This document shows, in pieces, positions 14,926-23,908 of a stretch of 44,808 nucleotides of DNA. The stretch comes from Kitasatospora phosalacinea (lineage in GTDB: Bacteria > Actinomycetota > Actinomycetes > Streptomycetales > Streptomycetaceae), in the NCBI RefSeq assembly GCF_000717185.1, contig NZ_JNYE01000065.1, forward strand, positions 1 to 44,808, in the 5' to 3' direction. Within the stretch, counting starts at the first letter, position 1. The number at the start of each line of letters is the position of its first letter. The translations under genes were made by a program, and so were the position numbers. The notes under the pieces were generated by a model. That model searched no databases and was not told the DNA's origin. It worked only from the letters and a program-made list of their open reading frames with translations.

Positions 14926-17900
14926 GTGCACTACGGCATCCTCGGCACCACCACCGCCCACCACGACGACGGCACCCCGGTCGCCCTCGGCGGCGCCCGG
15001 CTGCGCGCCCTGCTGGCCGCGCTGGTGCTGCGCCAGGGCCGTCCCGTGCCCGCCGAGCTGCTCGCCGACGAGGTGTGGGCCGACGAGCCGCCGCAGGACG
15101 CCGGTGCCGCGCTGCAGACCCTGGTCGGGCGCCTGCGCCGCACCGTCGGCCGGGCCGAGATCGGCTCCGGACCGGCCGGGTACTGGCTGACCGACCCGCG
15201 CACCGACGTCGCCGAGTTCCAGCGCCGCGCCGCCGACGGCGCCCGCGCCCTGCAGGGCGGCGACCCGGCCGCCGCCGCCGAGCAGCTCACCGCCGCGCTC
15301 GCGCTGTGGCGCGGCCCCGCGCTCGCCGACCTGCCCGACCGCACCGCCCCCGCCGCCCGGCTGGAGGCCCAGCGCGAGGAGGCCCGGCGGCACCGGCTCA
15401 CCGCCGCGCTCGCCCTCGGCCGCACCGCCGAGGTCACCGCCGAACTCGCCGAGCTCTGCCGCGACCACCCCTTCGACGAGCAGTTGCAGGCCCTCCAACT
15501 GCGGGCCCTGCGCGCGGCGGGCCGCACCGCCGAGGCGCTCGGCCGCTACGAGGAGATCCGGCGCACCCTGGCCGAGGAGCTCGGCACCGACCCCGGCCCC
15601 GAACTGCGCACCCTGCACCGGGAGCTGCTCACCGCCGAGGCGCTCCCCGCCCCGGCGCCCGCCCCCGTCGCCCCGGCCGCCCCGCCCGCCCCCGCACCGC
15701 CCGCGTCCGGCAACCTCCGCTCCGGGCGGACCAGCTTCGTCGGCCGGGACGGCGAACTCGCCACCGTCGCCGACGCCCTGACCACCGGCCGGCTCACCAC
15801 CCTGACCGGCCCCGGCGGCTCCGGCAAGACCCGGCTGTCGGTCGAGGCCGGCCGCCGCGAGCAGGACGCCGCCCGCTGGCCCGGCGGCGTCTGGCAGGTC
15901 GAGCTGGCCCCGCTGGACGACCCGGCCGCCGTCCCCGACGCGGTCGCCTCGGCGCTCGGCCTGCGCGAGACCGTGCTGCACACCGGCGGCACCGTCGCCG
16001 AGGCGATCGAGGGCGGCCGCAAGGACCCGGTCTCCCGGCTGGTCGACCACCTCGGCCGCCGCCGCGTCCTGCTGCTGCTCGACAACTGCGAGCACGTCGT
16101 CCAGGCCGCCGCCGACCTCGCCGACCGGCTGCTCGCCGACTGCCCCGGCGTCACCGTGCTCGCCACCAGCCGCGAACCGCTGGGCGTGCCGGGCGAGTGG
16201 GTGCTGCCCGTCGAACCGCTGCCCGACCCGACCGCGCTGCGGCTGCTCGCCGACCGCGGCGCCGCCGCCCGCCCCGGCTTCCGCACCGACCAGGACCCGG
16301 CCGCCTGCGCCGAGCTGTGCCGCCGCCTGGACGGCCTGCCGCTGGCCATCGAACTCGCCGCCGCCCGGCTGCGCGGCCTGACCCCGCGCCAGCTCGCCGA
16401 CCGCCTCGACTCCCGCTTCGCCCTGCTCACCGCGGGCTCCCGCACCCTGCTGCCCCGCCAGCAGACCCTGCGCGCCGTCGTCGACTGGTCCTGGGACCTG
16501 CTCGGGACGCGCGAGCGCGCCGTGCTGCGCCGACTGTCGGTGTTCGCGGGCGGCTGCACCCTGGAGGCCGCCGAACAGGTCGTCGCCGACGGCGAGCTGG
16601 TGCGCCGCGAGGACGTCGCCGACCTGCTGCTCTCGCTGGTCGACAAGTCGCTGCTGGTGGCCGGCCTCGGCGAGCAGCCGCGCTACTGGATGCTGGAGAC
16701 CATCCACGAGTACGCCGCCGAGCGCCTCGCCGCGGCCGCCGAACCCGGGACCGGCGACCGCCACACCGCGCACTACCGCGAACTCAGCCGCCGCGCCTAC
16801 CTGAACCTGCACGGCCCCGCCCAGCTCGACGAGCTCGACCGCCTCGACCGCGAGCAGGAGAACGTCCGGGCCGCGCTGCGCCGCGCCGTCGACACCGGCC
16901 AGGAGCAGGAGGGCCTGGCGCTGGCCCTGTCGATGGCCGGGTACTGGATGCTGCGCGACTACCGCACCGAGTCCCGCGCCTGGTACGAGGCGGTCGCCGC
17001 GCTCGGCCCCGACCCGTACGCGGACGACGCCCCGCCGCCCGTCCCGCTCGCCGCCGGGCCGCTGGACGGGCCGCTGCCGATGACGCCCGACCTGCTCGAC
17101 GAGGCCCGCCGCCAGCTCGGCCTGTACCGGCTGATCAGCCTGTTCTCCGGTGACATGAGCCTGCTGGAGGACTCCGGCGCGATGGACACCGCCCGGCGCA
17201 TCCTGGCCGTCTACACCCCCGAACTGCCGCAGTCCTACCGGCAGCCGGTGCTCGGCCGGGTCTTCACCGTCTTCCTCACCGGCGAGATGGAGCGCACCCG
17301 CGCGGTGATGGACGACGCGGTGGCCGGGGCCCGGGTGCACGGCGGCCCGCTCGACCTGGCCTTCGCCCTGCAACTGCGCGCCCGGCTGCTCAACGACCTG
17401 GCCGGCGGCCTCGACCAGGCGATCGCCGACAGCGAGGAGGCGCTGGCCCTCTACACCGCGCTCGGCGACCGCTGGGGCATGTCCGACGCGCTCTCCGGCA
17501 AGGCCGAGAACGCCACCAAGTCCGGCGACGCCGCCCAGGCCGAACTGGCCTTCCGGCAGGCCATCGAGCTGTCCGTCCAGCTCGGCGCGCACCAGGAGGT
17601 CCCGATGCTGCGGGCCCGGCTCGGCGAGGTGGTGGCCGAGCGCGACCCGGAGGGCGGCGAGCGGATGGTCCGCGAGGCCGTCGCCGCGGCCGCCGCGGAC
17701 AGCAGCGACGCCGAGGGCGCCCGGATGTACGGGCGGCTGGTGCTGTGCAACCTGTGCGTGCGGCGCGGCGAGTACGCCGAGGCGCTCGCCGTGCTCGACG
17801 AGCTGCCCGCCGACCCGGGCGTTCGCGGCCCCGTCCCCTCGGTGTTCGCCGGCATCGTCGCCTGCATCCGCGGCTGGGTGGTGGCCCGCTCCGGCGACCC

Positions 17901-18279
17901 GGCGGCCGGCCTGGCGCTGATGCGCGCGGGCCGCCGCACGATGACCGAGTCCGAGGGCGGCGTCCTGGTCTTCGTCGAGCACATGGCGATGATGCTGATG
18001 ACGCCCGTCGCCGGGGCCCTGGTCGAGTACGCCCGGCTGCACGGCGACCTCGAGGCCGCCCGCCGGGCCGCCGAACTGCTCGGCGCCCACGAGGGCCTCA
18101 GCGGCATGCCCGGCTCGTTCATGGAGCGCAGCGAGTACGCCCGCTGCGCCGCCGCCGCCCGCGAACTGCTCGGCGAGGACGGCTACCTGGCCGCGCACGA
18201 ACGGGGCGGACGCCTCACGCTGCGCGAGGCGTCCGCCCTGTTGAACGATCCCGGCCCGTTCGGCACCGGGGACCGCTGA
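14926..18279 (+). CDS. AfsR-family regulator: winged helix-BTAD-NB-ARC-TPR
   Basis: This 1117-residue cytoplasmic regulator starts with an OmpR-like winged helix (about 1-90, GARLRALLAALVLRQGRPVP), a bacterial transcriptional activation domain (about 95-240), an Ala/Pro linker (241-262), and an NB-ARC ATPase with P-loop GPGGSGKT (295-302) and Walker B LLLLDNCEH (D386). The long C-terminal half (about 620-1117) is helical and TPR-like. SARP/AfsR proteins activate secondary metabolism or export genes by binding direct repeats about 11 bp apart. The GTG start is inferred: the protein begins HYGILGTT immediately, as in relatives. It converges, seven bases away, on an ABC exporter operon that has such repeats at its promoter, so that operon is its likely target. 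Confidence 0.92.
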   Translation: MHYGILGTTTAHHDDGTPVALGGARLRALLAALVLRQGRPVPAELLADEVWADEPPQDAGAALQTLVGRLRRTVGRAEIGSGPAGYWLTDPRTDVAEFQRRAADGARALQGGDPAAAAEQLTAALALWRGPALADLPDRTAPAARLEAQREEARRHRLTAALALGRTAEVTAELAELCRDHPFDEQLQALQLRALRAAGRTAEALGRYEEIRRTLAEELGTDPGPELRTLHRELLTAEALPAPAPAPVAPAAPPAPAPPASGNLRSGRTSFVGRDGELATVADALTTGRLTTLTGPGGSGKTRLSVEAGRREQDAARWPGGVWQVELAPLDDPAAVPDAVASALGLRETVLHTGGTVAEAIEGGRKDPVSRLVDHLGRRRVLLLLDNCEHVVQAAADLADRLLADCPGVTVLATSREPLGVPGEWVLPVEPLPDPTALRLLADRGAAARPGFRTDQDPAACAELCRRLDGLPLAIELAAARLRGLTPRQLADRLDSRFALLTAGSRTLLPRQQTLRAVVDWSWDLLGTRERAVLRRLSVFAGGCTLEAAEQVVADGELVRREDVADLLLSLVDKSLLVAGLGEQPRYWMLETIHEYAAERLAAAAEPGTGDRHTAHYRELSRRAYLNLHGPAQLDELDRLDREQENVRAALRRAVDTGQEQEGLALALSMAGYWMLRDYRTESRAWYEAVAALGPDPYADDAPPPVPLAAGPLDGPLPMTPDLLDEARRQLGLYRLISLFSGDMSLLEDSGAMDTARRILAVYTPELPQSYRQPVLGRVFTVFLTGEMERTRAVMDDAVAGARVHGGPLDLAFALQLRARLLNDLAGGLDQAIADSEEALALYTALGDRWGMSDALSGKAENATKSGDAAQAELAFRQAIELSVQLGAHQEVPMLRARLGEVVAERDPEGGERMVREAVAAAAADSSDAEGARMYGRLVLCNLCVRRGEYAEALAVLDELPADPGVRGPVPSVFAGIVACIRGWVVARSGDPAAGLALMRAGRRTMTESEGGVLVFVEHMAMMLMTPVAGALVEYARLHGDLEAARRAAELLGAHEGLSGMPGSFMERSEYARCAAAARELLGEDGYLAAHERGGRLTLREASALLNDPGPFGTGDR

Positions 18280-18286
18280 CCCACCG

Positions 18287-19114
18287 TCAGGTGCGCTTGC
18301 GGAAGCGGGCCACCGCCAGCGGCGCGGTCACCACGGTGATCGCCACCGACCAGATCAGCACCGTCAGCACCGAGTTGCCGACCGGCTGGTCGTTGATCAG
18401 CGCCCGGCAGGCGTCGGCCAGCGCCGACAGCGGGTTGTGCCTGGTGAAGGCCTCCAGCCAGCCCGGCATGCTGGTCGGCTTGGCGAAGATCGAACTGCCG
18501 AACTGGAGCGGCATCATCACCAGCATCGACATGCCCTGCACCGCCTGGGCGCTGCGCAGCGACATGCCCAGCAGCATCGACACCCACATCAGCGAGGAGC
18601 CGAACACCAGCGACAGGCCGACCGCGGCCAGCAGCTTCAGCGGCCCGCCGTCGATGTCCATGCCGAGGACCATCGAGAAGCCGATCAGCACCGCGAAGGC
18701 GACGACGGCGCGCAGCGTCTCGGCGATCATCTTCGACAGCAGCACCGCGGAGCGCCCGATCGGCAGGGTGCGGAAGCGGTCCATCACGCCGGTCTGGAAG
18801 TCGGTGTTCAGGCCGGTGCCCAGCGCCATCGCCAGGTTCAGGCCGGTGGTGCCGAGCAGGCCGGGCACCATGTACTGCATGTACGTGTGCTGGTCGCCGG
18901 CCATCGCGCCGCCGAACACGTAGACGAACAGCACGATCATGATGACCGGGATCAGCAGCGCGTCCAGCATCGACTCCGGGTCGGCCTTGATCCGCATCAG
19001 GTTCCGGCGGGTCAGCGCGCCCAGGTGGCGCAGGTTCGCGCGCAGCCCGATCCGGGTGTCGTCCGCGTCGGCGCCGGTCGCGGCGGGGGCGGGGCTCAGG
19101 GTGGCGGTGCTCAT
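18287..19114 (-). CDS. ABC-2 type exporter permease (DrrB-like)
   Basis: This 275-residue membrane protein has an N-terminal cytoplasmic segment leading into about six hydrophobic helices, with LTRRNLMRIKADPESMLDAL before the first helix, typical of DrrB-type ABC-2 permeases. Its start overlaps the end of the ATPase gene by 4 bp, showing translational coupling. With the ATPase it should form an efflux pump of the daunorubicin-resistance type, usually exporting drugs, lipids or secondary metabolites. The substrate is unknown. It is convergent with the AfsR-like regulator. Confidence 0.9.
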   Translation of the reverse strand: MSTATLSPAPAATGADADDTRIGLRANLRHLGALTRRNLMRIKADPESMLDALLIPVIMIVLFVYVFGGAMAGDQHTYMQYMVPGLLGTTGLNLAMALGTGLNTDFQTGVMDRFRTLPIGRSAVLLSKMIAETLRAVVAFAVLIGFSMVLGMDIDGGPLKLLAAVGLSLVFGSSLMWVSMLLGMSLRSAQAVQGMSMLVMMPLQFGSSIFAKPTSMPGWLEAFTRHNPLSALADACRALINDQPVGNSVLTVLIWSVAITVVTAPLAVARFRKRT

Positions 19115-20094
19115 GCGACGGGCTCCTTGTCACGGGTCTGCGCGGGGACGGCGGGCTTGCCGCCGGTGATGGTCAGGAACACCTCGTCCAGGCTGGGCAG
19201 CTTGGTGTCGATGCCGGCCACCCCGAAGCCGCGGGTGCCCAGCACCCCGATCACGGTGGTCAGTTGGGCGTCGTCGGTCAGGTGCACCGACAGCAGCTCC
19301 GACTCGGCGGAGAAGGTCGCCGGGATGCCCGCCTCGCGCAGGGCGCGCGCCATCTCGGGGAGCTGCGCCGGGTCGGCCGGCCGCACCTGGAGGCTCTGGC
19401 CGCCGACCTGGGCCTTCAGCTCCTGGACGCCGCCGTTGGCGATCACCCTGCCCTTGTCGATCACGGTCAGGGCGTGCGCGAGCTGCTCGGCCTCCTCCAT
19501 GTACTGGGTGGTCAGCAGCACGGTCGAGCCCTCGCCGACCATCCGCTGCACCTCGTCCCACACCTCGTTGCGGGTGCGCGGGTCCAGGCCGGTGGTGGGC
19601 TCGTCCAGGTACAGCACCTTCGGGCGGCCGATCATCGACGCCGCGAGGTCCAGGCGGCGCCGCATGCCGCCCGAGTAGCCCTTGGCGGGCCGCTTGGCCG
19701 CCTCGGTGAGCGAGAACCGCTCCAGCAGCTCGACCGCCCGGGCCTTGGCGTCCTTGGCGGAGAGGTCGAGCAGGCGCCCGATCAGGTACAGGTTCTCGTA
19801 GCCCGACAGCAGCTCGTCCACCGAGGCGTACTGGCCGGTCAGGCCGATGGTGCGGCGCAGCTGCTTGGGCTGGCGCAGCACGTCGTAGCCGCCGACGAAC
19901 GCTCTGCCCGCGTCCGGCTTGATCAGCGTCGACAGCACCCGCACCAGCGTGGTCTTCCCGGCCCCGTTCGGCCCGAGCAGCCCCAGCACCGTCCCCTCGC
20001 GCACCGTCAGGTCGACCCCGTCCAGGGCCTTCGTCTCCCCGTAGTGCTTCACGATGCCGTGGACCTCCACGGCGTTCCGCTCGATTCGTGTCAT
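19111..20094 (-). CDS. ABC exporter ATPase (DrrA-like)
   Basis: This 327-residue cytoplasmic ATPase has Walker A GPNGAGKTT (41-49), Q-loop at TGQYASVDELL, signature YSGGMRRRLDLA (about 140-151), and Walker B VLYLDEPTTGLD with catalytic E165. The C-terminal extension (about 225-310) is the DrrA-type regulatory domain (SLDEVFLTITG). It is the first gene of a two-gene operon with the permease. The start codon lies only 22 bp from the nearest of three CTGTCA repeats, and no long leader is possible if these overlap the promoter. Together with the permease it likely exports a hydrophobic compound. Confidence 0.94.
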   Translation of the reverse strand: MTRIERNAVEVHGIVKHYGETKALDGVDLTVREGTVLGLLGPNGAGKTTLVRVLSTLIKPDAGRAFVGGYDVLRQPKQLRRTIGLTGQYASVDELLSGYENLYLIGRLLDLSAKDAKARAVELLERFSLTEAAKRPAKGYSGGMRRRLDLAASMIGRPKVLYLDEPTTGLDPRTRNEVWDEVQRMVGEGSTVLLTTQYMEEAEQLAHALTVIDKGRVIANGGVQELKAQVGGQSLQVRPADPAQLPEMARALREAGIPATFSAESELLSVHLTDDAQLTTVIGVLGTRGFGVAGIDTKLPSLDEVFLTITGGKPAVPAQTRDKEPVA

Positions 20095-20116
20095 GGGGAC
20101 ACCGTGCCGGGCCCGG

Positions 20117-20144
20117 CTGTCACGACGCTGTCAGCCCGCTGTCA
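20117..20144 (-). promoter_or_regulatory. Three CTGTCA (TGACAG) repeats, 11-bp period: SARP-type operator candidate
   Basis: CTGTCA occurs at 20117-20122, 20128-20133 and 20139-20144 on the plus strand, so the period is exactly 11 bp. Read toward the ATPase gene they are TGACAG boxes, the last ending 22 bp before the ATG. Direct repeats of one helical turn next to the promoter are the known binding pattern of SARP/AfsR-type winged-helix activators. The furthest repeat also forms part of the panB terminator stem. Which protein binds is an inference from the neighbouring AfsR-like gene. Confidence 0.6.
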
Positions 20145-20165
20145 CGGGGGACGACAGCGGGCTGA
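20131..20165 (-). terminator. Perfect 13-bp hairpin after panB
   Basis: The arms 20131-20143 and 20153-20165 are exactly complementary with a 9-nt loop, starting 16 bp beyond the panB stop. It is the likely panB terminator and would shield the downstream ABC operon, which is on the same strand, from read-through. It overlaps the CTGTCA repeats. Confidence 0.75.
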
Positions 20166-20180
20166 CGGGGCGGGGAGGGA

Positions 20181-21059
20181 TCAGCTGAAGGAGTGCTCCG
20201 GGCCGGGGAAGGCGCCCTCGCGGACGTCGGTGGCGAACTCGGCGGCGGCCCGGGCGAGGGTCGCGCGGAGGTCGGCGTACTGCTTGACGAACTTGGGGAC
20301 GCGGCCGGCCGTCATGCCCGCGAAGTCGGTCCAGACCAGGACCTGGGCGTCGGTGCCGGGGCCGCCGCCGATGCCGACGGTGGGGATCGCGGAGTGCTCG
20401 GTGACCTCGGCGGCGAGGTCGGCGGGGACGGCCTCCAGGACGACGGCGAAGGCGCCGGCCTGCTGGACGGCCTTCGCGTCGCGCAGCAGCTGGTGGGCGG
20501 CCTCGTCGCCGCGGCCCTGGACGGGGTAGCCGCCGAAGGCGTGCACGGACTGCGGGGTGAGGCCGATGTGGGCCATCACCGGGATGCCCGCGTCGACGAG
20601 GAGCTCGATGGTGCGGGCGCTGCGCTCGCCGCCCTCCAGCTTGACGGCCTGGACGCCGGCCTCCTTCATCAGGCGGGCGGCGTTGTGCATGGCCTGGGCG
20701 GGGGACTCCTGGTACGAGCCGAACGGCAGGTCGGCGACGACGAGGGCGCGCTGGGTGCCGCGGACGACGGCGGCGGAGAGCATCACCATCTGGTCCATGG
20801 TCACCGGCACGGTGGTCTCGTAGCCGAGGTGGCAGTTGCCCGCGGAGTCGCCGACCAGCAGGACGGGGATCCCGGCCTCGTCGAAGACCCCGGCGGTGAG
20901 GGCGTCGTAGGCGGTGAGCATCGCCCAGCGCTCGCCGTTGCGCTTGGCCTTGGCGAGGTCCCGGACGGTGACCCGGCGGTTGGTGACGCCGCCGTAGAGG
21001 GTGGTGCCGACGGGCGCGTCCTGCGTCCGGGCAGGCTGAAGCGGAGAGGCGTCGTTCAT
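20181..21059 (-). CDS. panB: 3-methyl-2-oxobutanoate hydroxymethyltransferase
   Basis: This 292-residue cytoplasmic enzyme catalyses the first committed step of pantothenate (coenzyme A) synthesis, adding a hydroxymethyl group from methylene-THF to ketoisovalerate. Family hallmarks are [20 protein letters not shown], the metal-binding [52 protein letters not shown] and the catalytic-glutamate segment [11 protein letters not shown]. The start ATG at 21059 fits the family length. It is a stand-alone gene here; panC and panD are not in the window. A hairpin terminator follows. Confidence 0.96.
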   Translation of the reverse strand: MNDASPLQPARTQDAPVGTTLYGGVTNRRVTVRDLAKAKRNGERWAMLTAYDALTAGVFDEAGIPVLLVGDSAGNCHLGYETTVPVTMDQMVMLSAAVVRGTQRALVVADLPFGSYQESPAQAMHNAARLMKEAGVQAVKLEGGERSARTIELLVDAGIPVMAHIGLTPQSVHAFGGYPVQGRGDEAAHQLLRDAKAVQQAGAFAVVLEAVPADLAAEVTEHSAIPTVGIGGGPGTDAQVLVWTDFAGMTAGRVPKFVKQYADLRATLARAAAEFATDVREGAFPGPEHSFS

Positions 21060-21264
21060 CGAACAGGCTCCTGGTGTGTGTCGTCTCGTGGCGCCGTGCG
21101 GCGTCCCCGGATCTGGCTCCATGCTTGCACGCCCGCGGCCGTCCGCAAAGGGTCGGGAGCCCCGGACGTGTCCGGGGGCTCGGGCGGGGCTCGGGCGGGG
21201 CCTGCCCGGGGCCCGGGCGGGGGGCTTGGGGAAGTCTTTGCCGTTCCTTGGCCCTCGGCTTACG

Positions 21265-21283
21265 ATACGAGACCGTCTCGTAT
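21265..21283. promoter_or_regulatory. Perfect 19-bp TetR-type operator
   Basis: ATACGAGAC and GTCTCGTAT flank a single central base, giving 9-bp arms. The site lies 24 bp before the exporter ATG. TAGGCT at 21296-21301 could be a -10 box with the transcription start at or near the ATG (leaderless), which would place the operator across the -35 region, ideal for repression by the TetR protein encoded downstream. Confidence 0.75.
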
Positions 21284-21307
21284 TGAAAAGGCGTCTAGGC
21301 TGTTCGT

Positions 21308-22963
21308 ATGACCTCGCCGACCGCCGCTGTCCAGGCACCCCGGGTGCCGGAAGCCGTACACCGCCGACGCTGGTGGATCCTGGGCACCCTGGTGCTCGCC
21401 CTGCTCGTCGTCGTCCTCGACAACTCGATCCTCAACGTGGCGATGAAGACCATCGCCACCCCCGCCCCGGTCGGCCTCGGCGCGAGCCAGAGCGACCTGG
21501 AGTGGGCGATCAACTCCTACACGCTGGTCTTCGCGGGCCTGCTGTTCACCGCGGGCCTGCTCGGCGACCGCTTCGGCCGCAAGTGGACGCTGCTGGCGGG
21601 CATGCTGGTCTTCGGCCTCGGCTCGCTGCTGTCCGCGATGGCCGCCAGCCCCGGCGAACTGATCGGCTACCGCGCGGTGATGGGCCTCGGCGGCGCCTTC
21701 GTGATGCCCGCCACGCTCGCCATCATCATGAACGTCTTCGAACGGCACGAGCAGCCCAAGGCGATCGGCATCTGGGCCGGCGCGGTCGGCCTCGCCATCG
21801 CCGTCGGCCCGATCACCGGCGGCCTGCTGATCGAGCACTTCTGGTGGGGCTCGGTCTTCCTGGTCAACGTCCCGATCGTGCTGGTCGCGCTCGGCCTGAT
21901 GGGCTGGATCGTCCCGGACTCCAAGGACCCCAACCCCGGCAAGCTCGACCCGGTCGGCGTGCTGCTGTCCATCGTCGGCCTGGTCGCGCTGATCTACGGC
22001 ATCATCAAGGGCGGCGAACTGGCCGACTTCACCGACCCGAAGGCCTGGGTCCCGACCCTGGTCGGCGTGCTGGCCCTGGCCGCCTTCGTCCTGTTCGAGA
22101 AGCACACCCGGCACCCCGCGCTGGACGTCACCTGGTTCCGCAACAGGGTGTTCTCGGCCTCCATCGGCGTGGTCGGCATCGTGTTCTTCGCGCTGATGGG
22201 CGTCTCCTTCTTCGGCGTGTTCTACATCCAGAGCGTGCGCGGCTACAGCGCCCTGGAGGCGGGCGAGCTGATGCTGCCGCTGGCCGTCGCGCAGCTCGTC
22301 TTCGCACCGCGGGCCCGGCTGGTGGTCGACCGCTTCGGCGTCCGGGCGACCTGCGCGGGCGGCATGCTGCTGGTCACCGCCGGCTTCCTCGGCTACGCGT
22401 TCCTGACCGCCACCAGCCCGATCTGGCTGCTGATCGTGCTCGGCTTCGTGATGGGCGCCGGCATGGCGCACGTGATGCCGCCGGTGACCGTCGCGATCAT
22501 GGGCGCGCTGCCGCGCGAGAAGGCCGGCGCGGGCTCCGCGCTCAACAACACCTTCCGCCAGGTCGGCGGCTCGCTCGGCATCGCGGTGCTCGGCGCGCTG
22601 CTGTCCACGGTCTACCGCAACGGCATGCAGGACCACCTGGCCACCGTCCCGGACCAGGTCCGCGACCGGGCCGGCGAGTCCATCGAGTCGACCCTCGGCG
22701 TCGCCGAGAAGCTCCAGCTGCCCGCCCTCGTCGACCCGGCCAAGGACGCCTTCATCCACGCCATGCACGTGGTCTCCGGCGTCTCGGCCGGCGTCACCGT
22801 GCTCGGCGCGCTGCTGGCGCTGCTCCTGCTGCCCGGCAAGGTCGCCGCACCCGGCGCCCCCGGTGCGGCGGGAGCCCCGGAGACCCCGGAGGCCCCGGCG
22901 GCGGGCCCGCAGGGCCGCACCGACAGCGGCACGAGCACCGGCCCCAGCACCGCCAAGGTGTGA
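21308..22963 (+). CDS. DHA2-family MFS drug exporter (EmrB/QacA-like)
   Basis: This 551-residue inner-membrane protein has about fourteen hydrophobic segments. Motif C-like [17 protein letters not shown] in helix 1 and the loop motif [15 protein letters not shown] mark the DHA2 group of proton-coupled multidrug exporters. The C-terminal 50 residues are a cytoplasmic Ala/Pro/Gly-rich tail. It is the first gene of a two-gene operon with the TetR regulator 23 bp downstream, and its promoter carries a perfect palindromic operator, so expression is probably induced by the exported compound. The substrate is not identifiable from sequence. Confidence 0.93.
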   Translation: MTSPTAAVQAPRVPEAVHRRRWWILGTLVLALLVVVLDNSILNVAMKTIATPAPVGLGASQSDLEWAINSYTLVFAGLLFTAGLLGDRFGRKWTLLAGMLVFGLGSLLSAMAASPGELIGYRAVMGLGGAFVMPATLAIIMNVFERHEQPKAIGIWAGAVGLAIAVGPITGGLLIEHFWWGSVFLVNVPIVLVALGLMGWIVPDSKDPNPGKLDPVGVLLSIVGLVALIYGIIKGGELADFTDPKAWVPTLVGVLALAAFVLFEKHTRHPALDVTWFRNRVFSASIGVVGIVFFALMGVSFFGVFYIQSVRGYSALEAGELMLPLAVAQLVFAPRARLVVDRFGVRATCAGGMLLVTAGFLGYAFLTATSPIWLLIVLGFVMGAGMAHVMPPVTVAIMGALPREKAGAGSALNNTFRQVGGSLGIAVLGALLSTVYRNGMQDHLATVPDQVRDRAGESIESTLGVAEKLQLPALVDPAKDAFIHAMHVVSGVSAGVTVLGALLALLLLPGKVAAPGAPGAAGAPETPEAPAAGPQGRTDSGTSTGPSTAKV

Positions 22964-22986
22964 CCGCGACGGTGGAGAATAGGGCC

Positions 22987-23685
22987 ATGACGAGCGCCGA
23001 CACTCCGCTCAAGCCGTGCCACGGCCCCGCCGGGGAGCAGGACGCCCCCCGGCGGGGCCGCCCGCGCAGCGAGGCCGCCGAACAGGCCATCTACGCCGCC
23101 GTCGAGAAGCTGATGGAGGACGGCACCGGCCTGTCCGAACTGTCCATCGAGCGGATCGCCGCCGAGGCGGGCGTCGGCAAGGCCACCATCTACCGGCGCT
23201 GGCCCAACAAGGAGGCCCTGCTGGTCGACGTGGTGGCCCGGCTGGAGGAACCGCTGCCCCCGCTGGGCGGCCCCACCTACCGGGACGACCTGATCAGCGC
23301 CGTCGACTACATGCGCCGCCGCGGCCTGATCAAGCGCTCCCGGTGGATCGTCCGCTCCGCGCTCGGCCAGATGAACGCCTGGCCCGAGCTCAAGCACACC
23401 TACCACGAGCGGGTGGTGCACCCGCGGCGCGAGATGGTCCGGCAGATCGTCCGGCGCGGCGTCGCGGCGGGCGAACTCCGCGCCGACCTGGACGTCGAAC
23501 TCCTCTGCGAGATGCTGATCGGCCCGATCCTGCTGCGCACCGTCCTGTGGGACGACGCCCCGCTGGAGGACCCGGACCTGCCCCGGCAGATGGTCGACGC
23601 CGCCCTGCAGGGCATCGGCGCCCGGCCGCCGGTGCCGCCGGTGCCGCCGGTGCCGCCGGTGCCGCGGGTGTCGTCCGCGTCCTGA
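22987..23685 (+). CDS. TetR-family repressor of the DHA2 exporter
   Basis: This 232-residue regulator has the N-terminal TetR helix-turn-helix (about 45-85: LSIERIAAEAGVGKATIYRR, then WPNKEALLVDVV) and a C-terminal all-helical ligand domain that continues to about 212 (TetR_C_11-like pattern LRTVLWDDAPLEDPDLP). The last ~20 residues are a Pro-Val repeat (VPPVPPVPPVP) from a 9-bp tandem repeat at 23628-23665 and are unlikely to be structured. Being cotranscribed with the exporter and having a matching operator upstream, it most likely autoregulates the operon. Confidence 0.92.
   Translation: MTSADTPLKPCHGPAGEQDAPRRGRPRSEAAEQAIYAAVEKLMEDGTGLSELSIERIAAEAGVGKATIYRRWPNKEALLVDVVARLEEPLPPLGGPTYRDDLISAVDYMRRRGLIKRSRWIVRSALGQMNAWPELKHTYHERVVHPRREMVRQIVRRGVAAGELRADLDVELLCEMLIGPILLRTVLWDDAPLEDPDLPRQMVDAALQGIGARPPVPPVPPVPPVPRVSSAS
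23628..23665. repeat. 9-bp tandem repeat in the tetR 3' end
   Basis: The unit CCGGTGCCG is repeated about four times and is translated as Val-Pro-Pro. It is in frame, so copy number changes would only lengthen the protein tail. Confidence 0.8.
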
Positions 23686-23860
23686 CCGTTCCGTCCGCGC
23701 CTTCCGCCGCGCCCCTGCCGTCCCGCCCGACCGTGCCCTCCGGCCCGGCGCCCGACCCCCGTCCGGCGCAGGGGCGGAACTTTCCGGGCACTTCGCCGCG
23801 TCCATCCCGTCATAGGCTGAGCCGAGAATCGGATCGGGGCAGGTCGGGGACGGGTCGACG

Positions 23861-23884
23861 GGCGAGTCGGCCGGCGAGTCGGCC
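23861..23884. repeat. 12-bp tandem duplication upstream of VanJ-like gene
   Basis: GGCGAGTCGGCC occurs twice in exact tandem (23861-23872, 23873-23884), 25 bp before the start codon of the next gene. Confidence 0.8.
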
Positions 23885-23908
23885 GGGCACGGCGGCAAGG
23901 AGCGGACG

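Noticed and set aside
13642..18198. Very long open frame of 1518 codons on the minus strand, antisense to the AfsR-like gene
   Set aside because: It is a GC-rich shadow of the real reading frame with no domain signature and Ala/Gly/Arg-rich composition.
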